Positions 9,301-16,614 of a DNA stretch of 64,000 nucleotides are shown here, piece by piece; the first letter of the stretch is position 1; the number at the start of each line of letters is the position of its first letter. This DNA is from CAYRJD01 sp965247395. GTDB lineage: Bacteria; Actinomycetota; Acidimicrobiia; Acidimicrobiales; Poriferisodalaceae. The stretch covers positions 124,001 through 188,000 of the forward strand of contig OZ252012.1 of the NCBI GenBank assembly GCA_965247395.1, read 5' to 3'. Made by a program: the position numbers and the translations under genes. Below the pieces are notes generated by a model, which did not search any database, was not told the DNA's origin, and saw nothing but the letters and a program-made list of their open reading frames with translations.

Positions 9301-9687
9301 GTGTGAACTAGCACTGCGTGAACTAGCGCTGTATGAGCTAGCACGGCCAAAGGCTGCCGGCAGGTCGGTGGCATTTGCCGTGCGGTCGTTCTGTGAAGAT
9401 CGCTCTGCTAACACTGAGGCTCCCGCAAGTACAGAAATCCAGGCTTGGTCTCGCAAGATTGAACGGGCTTGCTCATAGCCATGCACTAGCAACCCCAAAG
9501 GCGTGCGCACTACCCAGCTGCCGGTCGCAGTCAGGCTGCGCGCTCCGCTAACTATGTCACCAAAGCTGCCAATCGAAAGGTCAACAAACGGCACGGCACC
9601 CGGATCAGACGCAAGGATCGGTGCGCTATTTGGTTGCACATCAGCCGGCGGTGTATCAACAGATTGGGAACCCGCTTGTTCTGGCAC
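6337..9687 (-). CDS. Cytochrome P450 - ABC1/UbiB-type kinase fusion protein
   Basis: A single uninterrupted 1116-residue frame (GTG start) holding two enzyme domains. Residues ~30-475 are a bacterial cytochrome P450: oxygen-binding LLLAGTDTT (314-322), ExxR at E356-R359 and heme loop HLAFGSGIHHCLG with ligand Cys428. Residues ~475-630 form a repeat-rich disordered linker. A hydrophobic segment (633-653, LAITGLLIVWAVFAM) is likely a membrane anchor. Residues ~665-1090 are an ABC1/UbiB/COQ8 atypical kinase: KLAQ (687-690, the KxGQ element), the Ala-rich PLAAASIAQAH loop, Lys767 in VVKVQRP, HGDFHAGN (909-916) and DFG (929-931). UbiB-like proteins support quinone and prenyl-lipid metabolism, so a role in membrane-lipid or quinone oxidation is a reasonable inference. 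A P450 also has another low-complexity insert at ~112-136. No redox partner is adjacent. Confidence 0.9.
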   Translation of the reverse strand: MPEQAGSQSVDTPPADVQPNSAPILASDPGAVPFVDLSIGSFGDIVSGARSLTATGSWVVRTPLGLLVHGYEQARSILRDQAWISVLAGASVLAERSSQNDRTANATDLPAAFGRASSYSASSRSASSHKADSRSRTQLAPRPNVLSVEGADHHRLRRLVSSAFTPASADRMRPFMADYARQLIDEIITTSKSTSKAGTTSELVADLCRPYPIPIICELLGTPASDWQLFDRWAETILGIFDADTDALLTRVDDIATAQAELDDYVADLIAQRKTQLGDDLLSLLISAHDEDHDEDADAAQLSGSELAAMVEALLLAGTDTTRNQLGATLAAFADHPEQYQLLRQNPDLVPDAIEESLRYLGAVRSTARLATKDIEVEGLLFPAGTTVVVGLHAASLSADSVDDSYRFDITAKRNRPHLAFGSGIHHCLGAFLARAELQEALSQFVERVESFELVEPVEWKPLSLGIWGPARMPVQINPVQTNTGQINPVLINPGQTSTGQTNNATSGAAATPIENPPSRRFSAGTIATNKASATGTAEESVRDFATDFTTNGASAHHADSNSVNSFSEPGLNESDSNEPDFNGRGHSTLPDHKALRDREALHDRYLTRTAPLREKIHSSLPALIKPPRIPPIGRLAITGLLIVWAVFAMRIWDRLFRRSLTDEQQRAHTYRRLRKAAERLGPSYIKLAQLIAAGEGVFPDALVSECRSCRDQVTAMSWTQARRVLQAELGPLHLRFASIDPTPLAAASIAQAHAATLLDGTEVVVKVQRPRISHRVKRDIAVLAWVAPHLVGKIPVTALANPPALVELFAETISEELDFRVEVANLIEVDRALRAQSGRPGRSTQPAWLLPTPHLDAVTKRIIVMSRVKGRPLSSLEAGDLPSEMVTAIFGQMIDSLLEGTCVHGVFHGDFHAGNVLVDDQGNVGLVDFGITGRLQGNRRIAFLRYVIGLLTGDVVAQLEGMAQLGAFSPGVDGTELAAELGLDRPDFDPLKLSEEEFVAEFRSLITGLLTHGARIPKELMLFIKNFAYITSVMGELAPDMDILAQFERTASSFVARNGVRMAGEIGFSVSEDNVTESALRQAMGVSSQEPKVTWRLLRKRRTELTRRISSTPDA
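7940..7999 (-). repeat. 15-nt tandem repeat in P450-kinase linker (acidic segment)
   Basis: Four imperfect 15-nt units, the first three close to TTGRRAYCRGRYTCG on the plus strand. They code for a Ser/Asn/Glu/Pro-rich stretch (SEPGLNESDSNEPDFNG) in the linker. The unit length keeps the frame. Confidence 0.75.
8176..8265 (-). repeat. 15-nt tandem repeat in P450-kinase linker (Gln/Asn/Pro segment)
   Basis: Six degenerate 15-nt units (for example GTTGTTTGTCTGCCC, GGTGCTTGTCTGCCC, GGGGTTTATCTGCCC). They code for five-residue units of the PVQIN/PVQTN/TGQIN type, immediately after the P450 domain. Confidence 0.85.
9301..9345 (-). repeat. 15-nt tandem repeat inside the P450 domain
   Basis: Three 15-nt units (GTGTGAACTAGCACT, GCGTGAACTAGCGCT, GTATGAGCTAGCACG) that code for a Ser/Ala-rich loop (SSYSASSRSASS). 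The loop lies before the P450 C-helix motif HHRLRR, where the family does not normally carry such a loop. Confidence 0.85.
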
Positions 9688-9748
9688 AGCCCTAGTCTGG
9701 TGGTCGCTCGCATGTATTGCGTATTAGGCACCGCATGACGGAAACCCA

Positions 9749-10183
9749 ATGAACGAAAACCCAGAGAATGAAGCGGACAGCACCGAAGACATCAACCTGT
9801 CAGTTCTGGACGGTGTAGATCACAAGCTCCGAACGGTTGAAACTGCGTTGATGCAGGCTTGGCCGGGCGCAGTGTCAGTGAGTCAAGCTCGCAAGTGGCT
9901 AGGACACGCAGAACGGTTGATTACTGAAACATCCGCACAAGCACCGGCTGGATGTGACGCTCAGCACTGGGCTGATACTCGCCGTTCGGCCGTACGTGAT
10001 GTGCAAGCCGCTAAGGGTTGGATAGATCGCGCTGCTTCGCAGGCGGGCGAACAGCGCTTGGCTGATCGCCTGCAGGAGATGGGCTGGCAAGGCCAGAAAG
10101 ACGACCAGCCAGCTTGGACCGCAATGGAGCAATCCGCGCGTGCGATCTTGCAGTGCCACGAGCTAGCCGAGTTGGACCAATAG
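9749..10183 (+). CDS. Conserved-looking hypothetical protein, 144 aa
   Basis: I do not recognise a family. The predicted protein is acidic at the N-terminus (MNENPENEADSTEDINL), then mostly alpha-helical in character with many Ala, Gln and Arg residues and a Trp-rich pattern (AWPGAV, RKWLGHAERL, KGWIDRAA, EMGWQGQ). It has no signal peptide, membrane segment or cysteine cluster. It starts with ATG 62 bp from the divergent P450-kinase gene and could share its promoter region. Its length and codon use resemble the neighbours, which supports a real gene, but its function is unknown. Confidence 0.6.
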   Translation: MNENPENEADSTEDINLSVLDGVDHKLRTVETALMQAWPGAVSVSQARKWLGHAERLITETSAQAPAGCDAQHWADTRRSAVRDVQAAKGWIDRAASQAGEQRLADRLQEMGWQGQKDDQPAWTAMEQSARAILQCHELAELDQ

Positions 10184-10242
10184 AACTAGCCAATTGGGAT
10201 ACCCAGTGGGCCTGGGCGGTTTCGGTTATCTCGTACCGGTAT

Positions 10243-10821
10243 TTACGTACCGGAGTTAGCCACCCAGCGGTCGTAACGCTCTGGCTCGGTCCAAGCACCG
10301 CTAACGATGTCAAACTCCGCCGCGGCAGCCAGCATGATTGAACGGTTGCCGGCGCTGCTCTTTGCCGCGGTGCTTGAAATCTCAGCTAGCTCCGGCGCCA
10401 CGTCAAGCATCAACTCAGCTGGTGTGCGATGCGGCGGTCGAGGAGCCACCGCAACGGTTGGCAAGGCTGCGATAGAAGCATCGCGTTGAGCAGGGTCGTT
10501 GTTATAAAACTCAATGTCGTGAATCTGGTGCCATTTGTCGGCGCCCATGATCACAACGTCAAACCCGTTTGCTGTGTCGCTCAGTAGTTGTGATTTAGTA
10601 AGCGAGGCTTCCAACCAATCAATGTCTTGAGCTATTTGCTTCAGCACGGCCATGCGGTCGGCTAAGCGTGGACGATCGATGTGTTCCTTTGCCAGCGCTA
10701 CCTTGCTAACCGACCAAATGACTACGTCAAGATCGTGTTGGTGCAAAGCAGCTTGGCTAATAGCGAGGTGAGCAATCGTCGGCGGATTAAATGATCCCGG
10801 AAAGATGCCGCGCCTAGTCAT
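10243..10821 (-). CDS. NadD-like cytidylyltransferase-fold protein
   Basis: Nucleotidyltransferase alpha/beta phosphodiesterase fold, 192 residues. The N-terminal GIFPGSFNPPTIAHLAI matches the GxFxPxHxGH nucleotide-binding signature with Thr-Ile-Ala-His in place of HxGH. VVIMGADKWHQ resembles the GxDxxxxxxxW region of nicotinate-mononucleotide adenylyltransferases. The C-terminal ISSTxIR motif of NadD is not evident. The family normally transfers AMP or CMP to a phosphorylated substrate. It may therefore be a divergent NadD or an enzyme with another substrate. The ATG overlaps the selD stop by 4 nt (ATGA), so it is co-translated with selD as the last gene of the run. Confidence 0.7.
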   Translation of the reverse strand: MTRRGIFPGSFNPPTIAHLAISQAALHQHDLDVVIWSVSKVALAKEHIDRPRLADRMAVLKQIAQDIDWLEASLTKSQLLSDTANGFDVVIMGADKWHQIHDIEFYNNDPAQRDASIAALPTVAVAPRPPHRTPAELMLDVAPELAEISSTAAKSSAGNRSIMLAAAAEFDIVSGAWTEPERYDRWVANSGT

Positions 10822-12035
10822 GCGGCGGGCAGGTTCCCTTCGATTAGTAGCAGGGCCTCACTTTCGGTGTGGCTTTCGATGTGGGCGTCTTTGCGCGGAA
10901 CAATTTCTCCGATCACAGCAGCGTTGTGCCCAGAGCTGACTAGCTGGCTGACTGCTCGGGCGGCAGCGGAGGGATCGCAACTAAATAGCAGTCCGCCAGA
11001 GGTCTGAGCGTCACTTAGCAACATGCGCGTGTGTGCATCACCACCTTCCAAGACCGGCTCGAGCGATTCCAGATTGCGACGTGAACCTCCCGAGATAGCG
11101 GTTTCACCATCACTCAGCAGATCCAGAGCGCCAGGCAATATCGGTACTTCTGCCGTGAAGATGCGTGCTGACACCCCAGCGGCGCGAGTCATTTCACGCA
11201 AATGACCTAAGAGTCCAAACCCGGTTACGTCCGTAGCGGCGGTTGCTTTGGCGGCCAGGGCAACCGTAGCTGCTGTTGCGTTTAGGCGAGTCATTTCGGT
11301 TACGCCTGCGTGATAGATCACTGCTAAGGGCCCACCAGTGGCGATGGCTTGCGCAGGTGAGGCCTTGATAGCCGCGGCCAGCAGGCCAGTGCCGAGTGGT
11401 TTGGTGAGCACCAAAGCGTTACCCACCTGTGCGCCGCGCAGCGTTAAGGCTGCCTTGGTTTTGACCATGCCGGTTACGGCCATGCCATACATCGGCTCGG
11501 GGCCGTCCACGCTGTGGCCACCAACCACGACCCAGCCGCCTGTCGCTGCAACTTCAGCACCTCCCACTAAGACGTCGCCCAGCATGTCCAGGGGCAGCAA
11601 GTCGCGCGGCCATGCCACCACGTTCAATGCGAATAGGGGCTGGCCGCCCATGGCGTACACGTCGCTGGCTGAGTTGGCAGCTGCGATGGCTCCCCACGTG
11701 CGAGCGTCGTCTAGTACCGGGGCGAAGAAATCGACCGTAGCTACCAGCGATTGGCGCCGGTTGATGCGCCAGAGTGCCGCATCGTCTAGGTCTGCTATCG
11801 CAAGGTTGCTTGTACCCGCGGCGCTGTCTGGGTCGTTTTGGTCTGGTTGGGATAAACGGCGCAACACGTGCGCCAGCTCGTCGGGAGCGAGCTTGCAGCC
11901 TCAACCAGCGCCATGGCTGTACTGGCTCAGCCGGAACGATTGCGACTGTTGGTCGTTGGAAGTGTTAGCCGTTTCACCTGCAGTTTCGTCTGCGGTGCCA
12001 CCCGTGCCATTGTCAGCCAGGCCGTCGTTGGTCAT
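10818..12035 (-). CDS. selD: Selenide, water dikinase containing selenocysteine (in-frame UGA)
   Basis: Makes selenophosphate from selenide and ATP, the selenium donor for Sec-tRNA. A naive ORF starts at GTG 11867 and lacks the active site. Reading through TGA at 11901-11903 as Sec extends the frame to ATG 12035 and gives QYSHGAGUGCKLAPDEL, the exact SelD active-site motif (Sec45, Lys48). The full protein is 405 residues. Residues 1-33 are a low-complexity leader. The rest shows the AIRS-type ATP-binding fold: VDFFAPVLDD, NSASDVYAMGG, VVGGHSVDGPEP, TDVTGFGLLGHL and LSDAQTSGGLL. ATG 12035 overlaps the gcvP stop by 4 nt, so it is coupled to gcvP. A TGC-to-TGA sequencing error is the alternative, but many known SelD proteins carry Sec here. 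Confidence 0.93.
11875..11893 (-). promoter_or_regulatory. Candidate bacterial SECIS hairpin in selD
   Basis: In the mRNA, 7 nt after the UGA codon, AGCUCG pairs perfectly with CGAGCU around a 7-nt loop (CUCCCGA). Bacterial SelB-binding SECIS elements sit immediately downstream of the Sec codon inside the coding sequence, with the apical loop about 15-25 nt after UGA. This position fits. The fold was found by eye, without energy calculation. Confidence 0.5.
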
Positions 12036-15000
12036 ACCGATTCAAATGCCGTCGGGTCAGGGCAGGAACACATCAGGTTGCGGTCGCCGTAGGCGCCATC
12101 AATGCGGCTGACCGGAGGCCAATACTTCGAACCCGGGTCAACCCCATCAGGAAACGCAGCCTCGCTGCGAGAGTACGGATGCGGCCAGTCTGTCGTTAGC
12201 AGATCCTCTGAGGTATGTGGAGCGTTCGCAAGCGGGTTGTCTTCAGCCGACCATTCACCCGTGGCAATCTTTGCGATCTCGCCACGGATCGCAATCATGG
12301 CATCACAGAACCGGTCAATTTCGGCCAGAGATTCACTTTCGGTGGGTTCGATCATCAGAGTTCCTGCTACCGGAAACGACATCGTCGGAGCGTGAAAGCC
12401 GTAGTCAATTAGCCGCTTGGCAACGTCATCTACCGAGACCCATTCCGACAGTGGTCGCAGGTCGACCACGCACTCATGCGCCACCATTTCGTTGCGACCG
12501 GTGTAGAGAATCTCGTAGTGCTCAGACAATTTTTTTGCTAGATAGTTGGCGGTCAGAATTGCGGTTTGAGTGGCTTGGCGCAGGCCACTGGCACCCATCA
12601 TGGCGATATACATCCATGAGATCACCAAAATACTGGCCGAGCCGAAGGGCGCGGCAGAGATAGTCGGCATGTCTGGCACAGTCGCGCGCGTTGCGGTGAT
12701 GTCTTTTTGCACAGACCTGTCGCTGTACCAGTGTTCAACGATCGAGGGCAAAAAGGGTGATAAATGTTGCTTGGCAACCACCGGGCCAACACCAGGGCCG
12801 CCACCACCGTGTGGAATGCAGAACGTCTTATGAAGATTGAGGTGGCTGACATCGGCACCGAATGCACCAGGTGCGGCAATCCCGACCAATGCATTCAGGT
12901 TTGCTCCGTCTACGTAGACCTGTCCACCTGCGTCATGCACGATGTCGCAGATCTGTGTAATGGCTTCTTCAAACACGCCGTGCGTTGACGGATAAGTAAC
13001 CATCACCGCAGCCAGCTTCTCACCGCACTCTGCAACCTGGCTCCGCAGATCTTCTAGATCAACATCCCCGTTGTCTGAGCAGGCCACCACCTTCACGCCC
13101 ATGCCTGCCATCACCGCAGAGGCGGCATTGGTGCCATGTGCGGATGCTGGAATAAGGCAGATGTTGCGCTGCAAGTTGCCCTGGCTGATGTGGTATCGCC
13201 GAATTGCCAGCAGCCCTGCCAACTCGCCTTGCGATCCAGCATTTGGCTGCAGCGAGGCTGTGTCGTAGCCGGTGCAGGTGGTCAGCCAAGTAGACAAGTC
13301 GGTCAGCAGCTTTTCGTAGCCGGGTGTTTGCGAAGCAGGAGCGAACGGATGAACGTCAGCGAATTGCGGCCAGCTGATTGGGGTCATCTCCGAAGCTGCG
13401 TTCAGTTTCATCGTGCAGCTACCTAGCGGGATCATCGTTCGATCAAGTGCCAGGTCTTTGTCGGCCAAGCGACGCAGGTAGCGCATCATTTCTGTTTCGG
13501 AGTGATAGCTATTGAAAACAGGGTGCGATAGAAACTCCGTCGTGCGTTCCAGTTCAGCTGGAATTCCGCGCCCCGCGGTGCCTATATCGGCGAGCGTGCT
13601 GGCTGTATTAGCGGCTGTGCCTGCATTGCCAGACGTTGCCGACGTTGCCGATGTTGTTTTAACCGCAGCCAGCAACGTTGCGAGAGTTTGCTCATCGGTG
13701 GTTTCGTCAACCGAAATCCCGACGGTGTCAGCGTCAACTAGGCGCAGGTTGATGCCCAGCCTGGCGGCGTTGCTAGCGACTTCGTTAGCCCGCCCGGGCA
13801 CCTCTACCGTCAACGTGTCAAAAAAGCTGTCGTTGGCAACCGTTACCCCAGCAAGCGCAGACAGCTCTTCGGCTAGTTGCTGGCACCGCTGATTGACCTG
13901 CGTTGCGATGCGGGTCAGCCCTGTTGGGCCATGCCAAACCGCATACATAGAAGCCATTACCGCCAACAGTGCTTGCGCTGTGCAGATGTTGCTAGTGGCG
14001 CGGTCGCGGCGAATGTGTTGTTCGCGTGTTTGTAAAGCCAGTCGCAAGGCCGGGCGCTTGGCCGTATCAACCGACACACCAACTAGGCGTCCAGGCATTT
14101 GACGACGATGATCATCACGTGCAGCCAGGAATGCGGCGTGCGGACCGCCGAAGCCCATCGGCACCCCAAAGCGTTGCGTGGAGCCGACCACTAGATCCGC
14201 TCCCGATTCGCCCGGCGGCTTGAGCAGGCACAGCGCCAACAGGTCGGTAGCCGCTATCAGCATGCCGTTCGCTTTGTGTAGTGCTTGGGCTACAGGTGCA
14301 GGGTCGGCGATCTTGCCGCTGCAACCTGGGTACTGCACGACCGCTGCAAAAACGGCTTCAGCGTCAAGCTCGGTCCAGGGGTCGCCGATGACTAGTTCGA
14401 TTCCTAACGGCTCAGCGCGAGTTGCCAATACGGCGATGGTTTGCGGATGACAATCCCGGTCGACGAAAATCTTCGCACGGTCTCCGACCGCTTTCGGCAC
14501 CAGCCGACGCGCCATTGTCATGGCCTCGGCCGCAGCCGTGCCTTCATCAAGCAGGGAGCTGTTAGCGATTTCCATGGCCGTGAGATCGCAAACCATGGTT
14601 TGGAAGTTCAACAAAGCTTCAAGGCGGCCTTGGCTGATCTCCGGTTGGTAGGGGGTGTAGGAGGTGTACCAGCCGGCATTTTCCAGCACGCCACGACGGA
14701 TAACCGACGGGGTAATAGTGCCGTAGTAGCCCATCCCGATAAGTGAGCACACAGTCGCATTTGTTTCAGCCATGCGGCCGATGGCTGCTAACGCATCCAC
14801 CTCGGTCATGGCAGTTGGCAGATCAATCAGTGCGCCAGCGTGAGTGAGGTCGCCGGTGGTTGCGCTGCTTTGGTCAATGCGGATGTTGGGTGGAGTTGTT
14901 GCGTCGAGCAGTTCCTCGAGTGAATCGAGCCCCAACGTTCGCAGCATGTGAGATATTTCGTCGGCCTGTGGCCCTACGTGTCGGGAAACAAATGCCTCGC

Positions 15001-15175
15001 CGTTGGTGCTAGCTAGAGGTGTGGTCATGGATGCTGGAGTATTCGGTGGAGTGTTTGGTGGAGTAATTGCTGGAGTGTTTGGTGGAGTAATTGCTGGTGA
15101 GTCTGCCGGAGTCTGTGGCGGTGTTTCTTGTTGGTGTGTAACTGAGGTATCTGTCGTGTGTGTAGTGGAATTCAT
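12032..15175 (-). CDS. gcvP: Glycine dehydrogenase (decarboxylating), P protein
   Basis: PLP enzyme of the glycine cleavage system. It decarboxylates glycine and passes the aminomethyl group to lipoyl-GcvH. Both halves are fused in one chain, with PLP-binding HLNLHKTFCIPHGGGGPGVG and the N-half motif GMGYYGTITPSVIRR. ATG 15175 gives 1047 residues; a second ATG at 15028 gives 998 and starts close to the conserved SRHVGP region, so the usual family start is nearer 15028. The 49 residues between them are a Pro/Thr repeat (PAITPPNT units) of unknown use. The frame is open to 15448 but that part only shadows gcvT. Another Ala/Thr/Ser-rich insert lies around 13600-13670. It is downstream of gcvT by 34 nt and overlaps selD. 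gcvH is not in the window. Confidence 0.95.
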   Translation of the reverse strand: MNSTTHTTDTSVTHQQETPPQTPADSPAITPPNTPAITPPNTPPNTPASMTTPLASTNGEAFVSRHVGPQADEISHMLRTLGLDSLEELLDATTPPNIRIDQSSATTGDLTHAGALIDLPTAMTEVDALAAIGRMAETNATVCSLIGMGYYGTITPSVIRRGVLENAGWYTSYTPYQPEISQGRLEALLNFQTMVCDLTAMEIANSSLLDEGTAAAEAMTMARRLVPKAVGDRAKIFVDRDCHPQTIAVLATRAEPLGIELVIGDPWTELDAEAVFAAVVQYPGCSGKIADPAPVAQALHKANGMLIAATDLLALCLLKPPGESGADLVVGSTQRFGVPMGFGGPHAAFLAARDDHRRQMPGRLVGVSVDTAKRPALRLALQTREQHIRRDRATSNICTAQALLAVMASMYAVWHGPTGLTRIATQVNQRCQQLAEELSALAGVTVANDSFFDTLTVEVPGRANEVASNAARLGINLRLVDADTVGISVDETTDEQTLATLLAAVKTTSATSATSGNAGTAANTASTLADIGTAGRGIPAELERTTEFLSHPVFNSYHSETEMMRYLRRLADKDLALDRTMIPLGSCTMKLNAASEMTPISWPQFADVHPFAPASQTPGYEKLLTDLSTWLTTCTGYDTASLQPNAGSQGELAGLLAIRRYHISQGNLQRNICLIPASAHGTNAASAVMAGMGVKVVACSDNGDVDLEDLRSQVAECGEKLAAVMVTYPSTHGVFEEAITQICDIVHDAGGQVYVDGANLNALVGIAAPGAFGADVSHLNLHKTFCIPHGGGGPGVGPVVAKQHLSPFLPSIVEHWYSDRSVQKDITATRATVPDMPTISAAPFGSASILVISWMYIAMMGASGLRQATQTAILTANYLAKKLSEHYEILYTGRNEMVAHECVVDLRPLSEWVSVDDVAKRLIDYGFHAPTMSFPVAGTLMIEPTESESLAEIDRFCDAMIAIRGEIAKIATGEWSAEDNPLANAPHTSEDLLTTDWPHPYSRSEAAFPDGVDPGSKYWPPVSRIDGAYGDRNLMCSCPDPTAFESV
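15047..15094 (-). repeat. 24-nt perfect direct repeat in gcvP 5' end
   Basis: Two identical 24-nt copies (15047-15070 and 15071-15094) containing TTGGTGGAGTAATTGC, flanked by partial units on both sides (15032-15046 and after 15094). They code for the PAITPPNT repeats ahead of the conserved GcvP domain. The core differs by one base from the 12-nt repeat in gcvT. Confidence 0.9.
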
Positions 15176-15209
15176 AGCTATTGCGTAAGTTTTTAGTAGC
15201 GAATGAGGC

Positions 15210-16601
15210 TCATCTCTGGTATTTGTGAGCCACGAACGGCAGCCGCACCACCTGGCACGACTCGCGCCGCCCTCGCACGTCTGCTTCAAGGGCAGTGTCT
15301 GGCTTAGCGCAGTCCGCGCGCACGTAGCCCATAGCGACCGGCCGGTCAGCACTTGGGCCGACCCCACCGCTGGTGACGCACCCAATGGCCACGTCAGCAC
15401 CGTTCGTGCTAGCGGGTGTGTCGTCAGTCGCGTTGTCGGCAGTGTCACCTGACTGGCCGGGCAAGAACAAGGCTGCTCCCTCGCGTATCGGTCTACGACC
15501 AGTTGCGGCTATGCCAACCCGACGGCGGGTAGGCCCTTCACTGATTTGGCGGGCTATCACATCGGCACCCGGATATCCACCGTCTGCTCCGCGTCGGTGC
15601 ACTGGAATTGACCACCTGAGCCCGGCTTCGATTGGGGTTGTCTGTTCGTCCAGGTCGTTACCCCACAGGCACAAGCCCGCTTCGATCCGCAGTGAGTCGC
15701 GCGCTATAAGTCCTGCGGGAGTGACGTTGGGGTCGGCCAGCAATAAGCGCGCCACATCTCCAGCGGTGTCAGTTGGAACGATCAGCTCAAATCCGTCTTC
15801 ACCGGTGTAACCCGATCTGGAGATGTTGCAAATCTTGTCTGCCAGCAAGCCGCTTGCTGGGTCTGCTTGAAGAGCGCCTGCTTGCGGCGTGCCTTCTTGT
15901 AGCACGGTGGTGTGCATGAAGGTGAGTGAGTCGGTGCTGATGCCTTGCTTGGTCAGGTCATGTTTGGCCAGCACATCAGCAGCAAGTGGTCCCTGTAACG
16001 CCAGCACCATCAGATCCTCCCTGTGAGCGATGTTCACCGAGCCAGCGTTGTTTACCGAGCCAGCGTTGTTTACCGAGTCAGCAACGCTCGCTGTCTCTGG
16101 GTGAGGTTTGCTGGCTTGCTCGCGCAGGTGAGCTAAATCAACCTCAGCACGAGAAGCGTTGAGCACCAACCGCAGGCGGTCTCCCAGATGTGAAACCACA
16201 AGGTCGTCAATGATGCCGCCTTGCGAATTTGTAAGCATCGTGTAAGTCATCTGGCCAACGGTTAGCGCTTTGATGTTGCCCGGCACCAGAGTTTCAAGCC
16301 AGGCTGCCGCTATTGCAACCGATGACGTTCCCGTCGGCTTGGTGGAGTTATTGGTGGAGTTATTGGTGGAGTTATTGCCGTGCCTGTTTCCGGCCCCATC
16401 GGGAGAGGCATCGCTGGAAGAGGCAAACACATCAACGACCGCCATGTGTCCCACATCAAAAAGCCCAGCAGCTGCGCGCGTGGCCTTGTGTTCAGCCAGT
16501 TCGCTGCCATAGCGCAGCGGCATTTCCCAACCAGCGAAGGGAGCCATGCGTGCGCCTAGCTCTTGATGTAGCGCCCACAGGGGAGTCCTCTTGAGCGGCA
16601 C
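15210..16601 (-). CDS. gcvT: Aminomethyltransferase (glycine cleavage T protein) with repeat insertions
   Basis: Transfers the methylene group from aminomethyl-lipoyl-GcvH to tetrahydrofolate, releasing ammonia. Conserved parts are LHQELGARMAPFAGWEMPLRYG at the start, TYTMLTNSQGGIIDDLVV, the folate-site SRSGYTGEDGFEL, and GLIARDSLRIEAGLCLWGNDL. At 463 residues it is about 95 longer than the usual ~365. The excess sits in at least four low-complexity inserts: NNSTNNST near residue 78, VNNAGSVNNAG near 175, an Ala/Gly/Gln-rich stretch near 230, and DTADNATDDT near 400. All lie where loops are expected and the frame is intact, so the enzyme is probably active. gcvP follows after 34 nt. Confidence 0.95.
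   Translation of the reverse strand: MPLKRTPLWALHQELGARMAPFAGWEMPLRYGSELAEHKATRAAAGLFDVGHMAVVDVFASSSDASPDGAGNRHGNNSTNNSTNNSTKPTGTSSVAIAAAWLETLVPGNIKALTVGQMTYTMLTNSQGGIIDDLVVSHLGDRLRLVLNASRAEVDLAHLREQASKPHPETASVADSVNNAGSVNNAGSVNIAHREDLMVLALQGPLAADVLAKHDLTKQGISTDSLTFMHTTVLQEGTPQAGALQADPASGLLADKICNISRSGYTGEDGFELIVPTDTAGDVARLLLADPNVTPAGLIARDSLRIEAGLCLWGNDLDEQTTPIEAGLRWSIPVHRRGADGGYPGADVIARQISEGPTRRRVGIAATGRRPIREGAALFLPGQSGDTADNATDDTPASTNGADVAIGCVTSGGVGPSADRPVAMGYVRADCAKPDTALEADVRGRRESCQVVRLPFVAHKYQR
16027..16080 (-). repeat. 18-nt tandem repeat in gcvT
   Basis: Three 18-nt units of the form GCGTTGTTTACCGAGCCA (two differ by one to three bases). They code for the NNAGSV repeats. Confidence 0.9.
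16339..16374 (-). repeat. 12-nt tandem repeat in gcvT
   Basis: Three perfect copies of TTGGTGGAGTTA that code for NNST-NNST-NNST in GcvT. The reverse complement (TAACTCCACCAA) also occurs, in other frames, in gcvP and in the CoA-transferase linker. Confidence 0.95.
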
Positions 16602-16614
16602 GGGTTTGGGCGAC

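Noticed and set aside
10818..11867. SelD starting at GTG 11867
   Set aside because: It would lack the active-site Sec/Cys and Lys. The frame extended through TGA matches the family from its N-terminus.
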